The position numbers and the translations under genes were made by a program. A stretch of DNA of 10,801 nt from Euperipatoides rowelli (Eukaryota; Onychophora; Udeonychophora; Euonychophora; Peripatopsidae). The stretch lies in the NCBI GenBank assembly GCA_003024985.2, contig PXIH01S0004786.1, one strand, 5' to 3'. How positions within the stretch are numbered: position 1 is the first letter of the stretch; every line of letters begins with the position of its first letter. The notes beneath the pieces were generated by a model that did no database searches, was not told the origin of the DNA, and saw only the letters and a program-made list of their open reading frames with translations. Positions 7,988 through 10,801 of this stretch are shown here, piece after piece.

Positions 7988-9140
7988 CTCCAGAGCGTCA
8001 TTAATATATCTAGCATATAGTATATAAGAAAAAACAAATTGGCCCTGATAACTGATCCAAGCTTTGTAAAATCATGTAATCCAAGTCCACCCAACTTGAT
8101 AGAAAGACACAGGTGATGCCTAGAGATTGGCACAAGCCTAGTCCCCCACAGTATCCGATGAGCAATAGTGTATAAACTATTAACAAAGGTCTTGTTGAAG
8201 GTCACATGAGGAAGGTAAAAGTAGGCAGCCGGAAAAAGATAGGTCTTAATTATCTTGACCTTTGTAAGGAGCGACAAGGGCTTTGCCTTCAATAACTACC
8301 TGGGCCTGCCAAAAATGTGCCAGAATATGATCCTGCAATTGTTGCTTAACTATCACTCCCAAATATGGGAAAGGCAGACCCAAAAACATGCCCGGCAAAT
8401 CAACACTGTAGTGATTGTCTGTCTTATTTGTATAAGGATACCAGACATGCGTCTTATTAGGGTTAAAATAGACCCAGTCTGGAGAGTAAACTTCTCTAAA
8501 AGTTCAAACACCCTTGACACATTATTCCCACCATGGACGAAAATGGTCAAGTCGGTGACATATGAGAGTATGGTGACTTTGACATTCAATGTAGGTATCC
8601 ACATCCTGCAGTTTAAAGCATTCAATTGCACAATGATACTGTCCATGTAAAAGGCCAAAAGATCAGTACTTAAGGGGAATCCCCCTCTTAACTGGAAAAT
8701 AGAAATATAAATGTCCTCTATATTTAATTGAGACAACCTTGTTCGAAACATAATTAATGTCTTGCGCCAAAGATGAACACCCACAGTATTAAATGATTCG
8801 AGACAACAAATAGTCATAGGACACATAATCAAAAGCTTTACGCAGGTCAAGAAAAAGGATGGTGACATCCCACAACCTGTGGCCATGAATATATTGAAGC
8901 GCCTGATGAAGTATGTTTATAGGCGTGTATGGTCCTTGTCTTGATCCCAAAGTGAAAGGGTGACAATAAAGGTGGCATAATGTGATTTAGACTATTGTTC
9001 AATATTTTCGTAAAGGTCTTGGTCTCTAAATCCTGATTCTTAATGGGTCTTGTCGATGCCAGAGTAAATGCAACGTCAGGCTGTAGATCCCTTTTTTTTG
9101 TGTAAAAGTAGGTATGAGTGGATAAACTGCTGATCGGCAA
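7984..9140 (-). pseudogene. LINE B reverse transcriptase, frameshifted, active site mutated
   Basis: Frame 9140-8847 holds the fingers: KKRDLQ, RPIKNQDLETKTFTKIL, and an FGIKTRTIHAYKH stretch matching 'GF..GR'. Motif A lies in a different frame, 8866-8789: LFLDLRKAFDYVS, with its Asp at 8846-8848 intact. Frame 8886-8353 gives motif B as RGGFPLS (usual form QG.PLS) and motif C as SYVTDLTIF, where YADD would be expected; the first catalytic Asp is replaced by Thr (8554-8556). The text after TGSIL moves to frame 8464-8246 (NPNKTHVWYP, then a region ending GLPFPYLG). The thumb is in frame 8292-7984, with VKIIKTYLFP, HRILWGTR and GGLGLHDF, all usual in L1/Tx1-like elements. Both the frameshifts and the active-site change would abolish activity. 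Confidence 0.85.
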
Positions 9141-9327
9141 ATGGCATGGTTAACCAAGTATTATAAAGCATTATCAGGTTTAAATAAAAAACCCAAAAGT
9201 AAACCCCCTCCCTCTTTCAGTACAAAGCAGTAATAAAAGAATACCCTACACCAAAGAATCATATGCATGTATGACAAGAGAAACATGAATATTCCAAAAA
9301 GTCAAACATTATCAACTTTACAATTTT
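9141..9327 (-). other. ORF1-ORF2 junction of LINE B lacking the endonuclease
   Basis: Only 187 bases separate the end of the ORF1 tail from the RT fingers frame. In LINE A and in related two-ORF elements this interval holds an endonuclease plus linker of well over 1 kb. A weak LTFWNI word near 9260 could be the first residues of an endonuclease ('ITSWNV'), but none of its catalytic boxes (QETH, GDFN, SDH) is present. A large internal deletion is the simplest reading. Confidence 0.55.
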
Positions 9328-9336
9328 TTATGCCTT

Positions 9337-9348
9337 CCCCCCCCCCCC
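9337..9348. repeat. poly(C) tract, 12 bp
   Basis: Twelve C in a row on the plus strand, read as G12 on the coding strand of LINE B. It encodes the Gly run at the very end of the ORF1 tail (EGGGGKA). Such runs slip easily, so the local frame and tract length are uncertain. Confidence 0.95.
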
Positions 9349-9674
9349 TTCACCCTGAAAATCCTCAAGAAACTTGTCATCCATAGTAACAGAATTTACT
9401 GGAACTGAATATTCATTCATAGGAATCTGCACTTGATTCAGATCTGGTCTGCAATCAGCTGTAGGCTGTGCCATACAGTTTTTATAATAGGAAGGTCCAA
9501 ATAGAGACAAATCACTCTGGGGTTCAGGTTGTGACAGAAACAAGTCATGTGAAACACCTGGAGAAGAAGAAACATAACTGTCCTTCTCTGTTCCATGCAG
9601 AGAAAGCTTCTCCAGATCATCTGAGGATGATTGAAATGACATAACTGTACGTTTTTATGCATTTATGCAAAATG

Positions 9675-9687
9675 CCCCCCCCCCCCC
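9675..9687. repeat. poly(C) tract, 13 bp
   Basis: Thirteen C in a row on the plus strand, read as G13 on the coding strand just after the stop that ends the ORF1 knuckle frame (SVF then TGA). The ORF1 tail resumes in another frame about 40 bases later. Slippage here is a plausible source of part of the frame change, although a stop also precedes the tract. Confidence 0.95.
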
Positions 9688-10553
9688 TCAGAACACTGAT
9701 TTACATGTTGGACACTTCTTGACTGGACACTTCTTTATATCATGGAATGTCTCCTTGCAACGAAAGCAAGCCCACAGCCTAGGTGACGAACTAAGCCAAC
9801 CTCTTAATCCAGACTTCGATTTTAGCAAATGTGGTAAAGTTTTGTAGTCAACCCCTTCATTCAATATAAAAGTAACATACATCAGAGTAGTGGCTATTTT
9901 GGTATCATTGGATACCTGTCGGTATACAGCCCTCATAGACACAGTTGTCCCAAACTCAGACAATATATCAGCCAACTCTGCTAAAAAAGTGTGCACCGGC
10001 ATTCAGAGGATTGATAAATTTATCAAATTGGATTTTACAACCGCATCTGCATAAAAAACATGAAAATTCTAGTACTGTGTAAACAGACTTGTAAATTCAT
10101 TAAGTGCTTCTGTAGTTTTAAATGCCATGAAATGAAACTGGGGCAAATGAAGCCTCTTATATTCATGTAAAAATTTTAAGAGGCCCATAGAGCTAAAATA
10201 TCTATAAGAATATCAATAGAGAAATGCTGCAGTTTGAAATTATTGTCTGTTATTACGAAAACATTTGTCAATAATATTGTTACTAGACACAAAATTACGA
10301 AAATTGTTTATTATTGTCTTTGTAAGAACTGACTATAGCTGAAGTAGTATGCTTATTCATTTCAGAAAAATCAAAACTGTCATACAAGAAAACATTAAAG
10401 GCCTTTGAGTTAACACTATAAGGGTGATAACAAAAGAATATGGGTAACGTAGAAATCAATAGGAAATCCTTAAACTGCAACGTAGTAGTAAAAAAGTTCA
10501 AAATAGCCGCTTTACAGAAATATAAATAATTTTTTCAACTCACCGGAACTTAT

Positions 10554-10627
10554 GCCACGTTTACAACGAAATAGCGAATCCTTTCCTATACGATTCGATA
10601 CGATACGATTCGATACGTGTTCCGGAA
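10554..10627. repeat. right copy of the direct repeat flanking LINE B (74 bp)
   Basis: Starts gccacgtttacaacgaaata and ends tgttccggaa, matching 7245-7314 with a single indel cluster. This copy keeps the fuller pentanucleotide run (cgatt cgata cgata cgatt cgata). It lies just upstream of the LINE B 5' end, since the element is read from right to left. The repeats do not begin TG or end CA and are very short, so they are not LTRs. Confidence 0.95.
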
Positions 10628-10801
10628 CAGATATCGGAATGGTCGTGTTTATGCTGCTTGTACTTCACTACTTCAGGCATGACGGAATTTGCAATGCATG
10701 ATTTTTAAATAACGGTAATCACTCAAATCAAGCAGGAAGTTGACTACGATAGTACAGTATGATGATAGTTTGTTTATAATTAAATCTCAAAATTGAGGAT
10801 C
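10628..10801. other. right flank, no gene seen
   Basis: No coding or repeat signal was recognised. A plus-strand ATG-to-stop frame of about 20 codons near 10640 is too short to support. The last bases are GATC, which would fit a clone end made with a GATC-cutting enzyme, but this is only a guess. Confidence 0.5.

Larger units (their letters stand above)
9328..10501 (-). pseudogene. LINE B ORF1 (gag-like, CCHC zinc knuckle), broken
   Basis: The central frame 10002-9688 (104 residues) has an RRM-like or gag-like body (LADILSEFGTTVSMRAVYRQ, then a VTFILNEGVDYKTLPHLLK stretch) and a CX2CX4HX4C knuckle at residues 79-92 (C79, C82, H87, C92), followed by a second CX2C pair at 97-100. This is typical of gag-like LINE ORF1 proteins that bind RNA. 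Upstream, around 10182-10072, another frame (KRLHLPQFHFMAFKTTEALN) fits the preceding part. The frame 10501-10295 is open but not recognised, so the N-terminus is uncertain. Downstream, frame 9642-9328 is a Ser/Asp/Pro-rich tail (MSFQSSSDDLEKL...), separated from the knuckle frame by a stop and a G13 run on the coding strand. Confidence 0.75.
7315..10553 (-). mobile_element. LINE B: internally deleted, decayed non-LTR retrotransposon
   Basis: Between the direct repeats, the minus strand carries ORF1 with a good zinc knuckle (10500-9328), almost at once the fingers of an RT (9140), the palm (8886-8246), the thumb (8292-7984) and part of the following domain (7987-7417). The endonuclease, about 700 bp in LINE A, is missing between 9328 and 9140. 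The cysteine-rich C-terminus is also missing: similarity runs out before the left repeat. There is no poly(A) run at the 3' end. The family appears related to but distinct from LINE A, since shared motifs such as TGS.[IK]N after motif C sit in otherwise different sequence. Frame changes near 8870, 8465, 8285 and 7985 and a 38-bp duplication at 7512-7587 make it inactive. Confidence 0.85.

Noticed and set aside
8255-8650. 131-residue plus-strand frame
   Set aside because: It overlaps the RT palm and thumb of LINE B antisense, where minus-strand motifs are clear.
9438-9662. 74-residue minus-strand frame overlapping the ORF1 tail of LINE B
   Set aside because: The competing frame 9642-9328 has the Ser/Asp/Pro-rich composition usual for ORF1 tails; this one looks like its out-of-frame shadow.
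7315-10553. DNA transposon with terminal inverted repeats
   Set aside because: The two ends of the segment do not match each other in inverted orientation and no transposase is present.
7245-10627. LTR retrotransposon with short LTRs
   Set aside because: The repeats lack TG...CA ends and are only 70-74 bp. There is no protease, integrase or RNase H, and the RT is of the LINE type.
10635-10697. Small plus-strand ATG frame (about 20 codons) in the right flank
   Set aside because: Too short, and no supporting motif or context.
1-10801. Bacterial, phage or defence-system genes, tRNA or rRNA genes
   Set aside because: No bacterial-type gene packing or ribosome binding sites and no cloverleaf or rRNA core sequence seen by eye; the only protein motifs are those of LINEs.

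Overview
The window looks like AT-rich, gene-poor DNA from a eukaryote, most likely an invertebrate animal; I cannot name the species. No intact host gene, RNA gene or CRISPR array is visible. All protein-like content is on the minus strand. It belongs to two decayed non-LTR retrotransposons (LINEs) whose reverse transcriptases look L1/Tx1-like. That assignment rests on motifs read by eye, not on a search.

Layout by plus-strand position: 1-818 is non-coding and holds two ambiguous bases and a perfect 40-bp palindrome (250-289). 819-1683 is a tandem array with a unit of about 175-195 bp. 1684-6440 is LINE A, nearly full length and read right to left: ORF1 with the remains of a zinc knuckle, AP-type endonuclease, reverse transcriptase (RT) and a C-terminal zinc-binding segment. 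It is broken by frameshifts and stops. 6441-7244 is non-coding and contains a short segment that looks like a polyadenylated 3' end on the plus strand. 7245-10627 is LINE B (about 3.24 kb) flanked by near-identical direct repeats of 70 and 74 bp. 10628-10801 is unannotated flank.

In a working copy of such an element, ORF1 binds the element RNA, the endonuclease nicks the target, the RT copies RNA into the nick, and the C-terminal segment assists binding. LINE A keeps traces of every module and all the RT catalytic aspartates I can check. LINE B has lost nearly all of the endonuclease and the C-terminal zinc-binding segment, and its RT active site has YVTD in place of YxDD. Both are fossils here.

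I found no previously undescribed gene system. The points most worth checking are the long direct repeats around LINE B, whose near identity does not fit the decay between them, the spacerless 40-bp palindrome, and the tandem array that stops exactly where LINE A's 3' end appears to begin.
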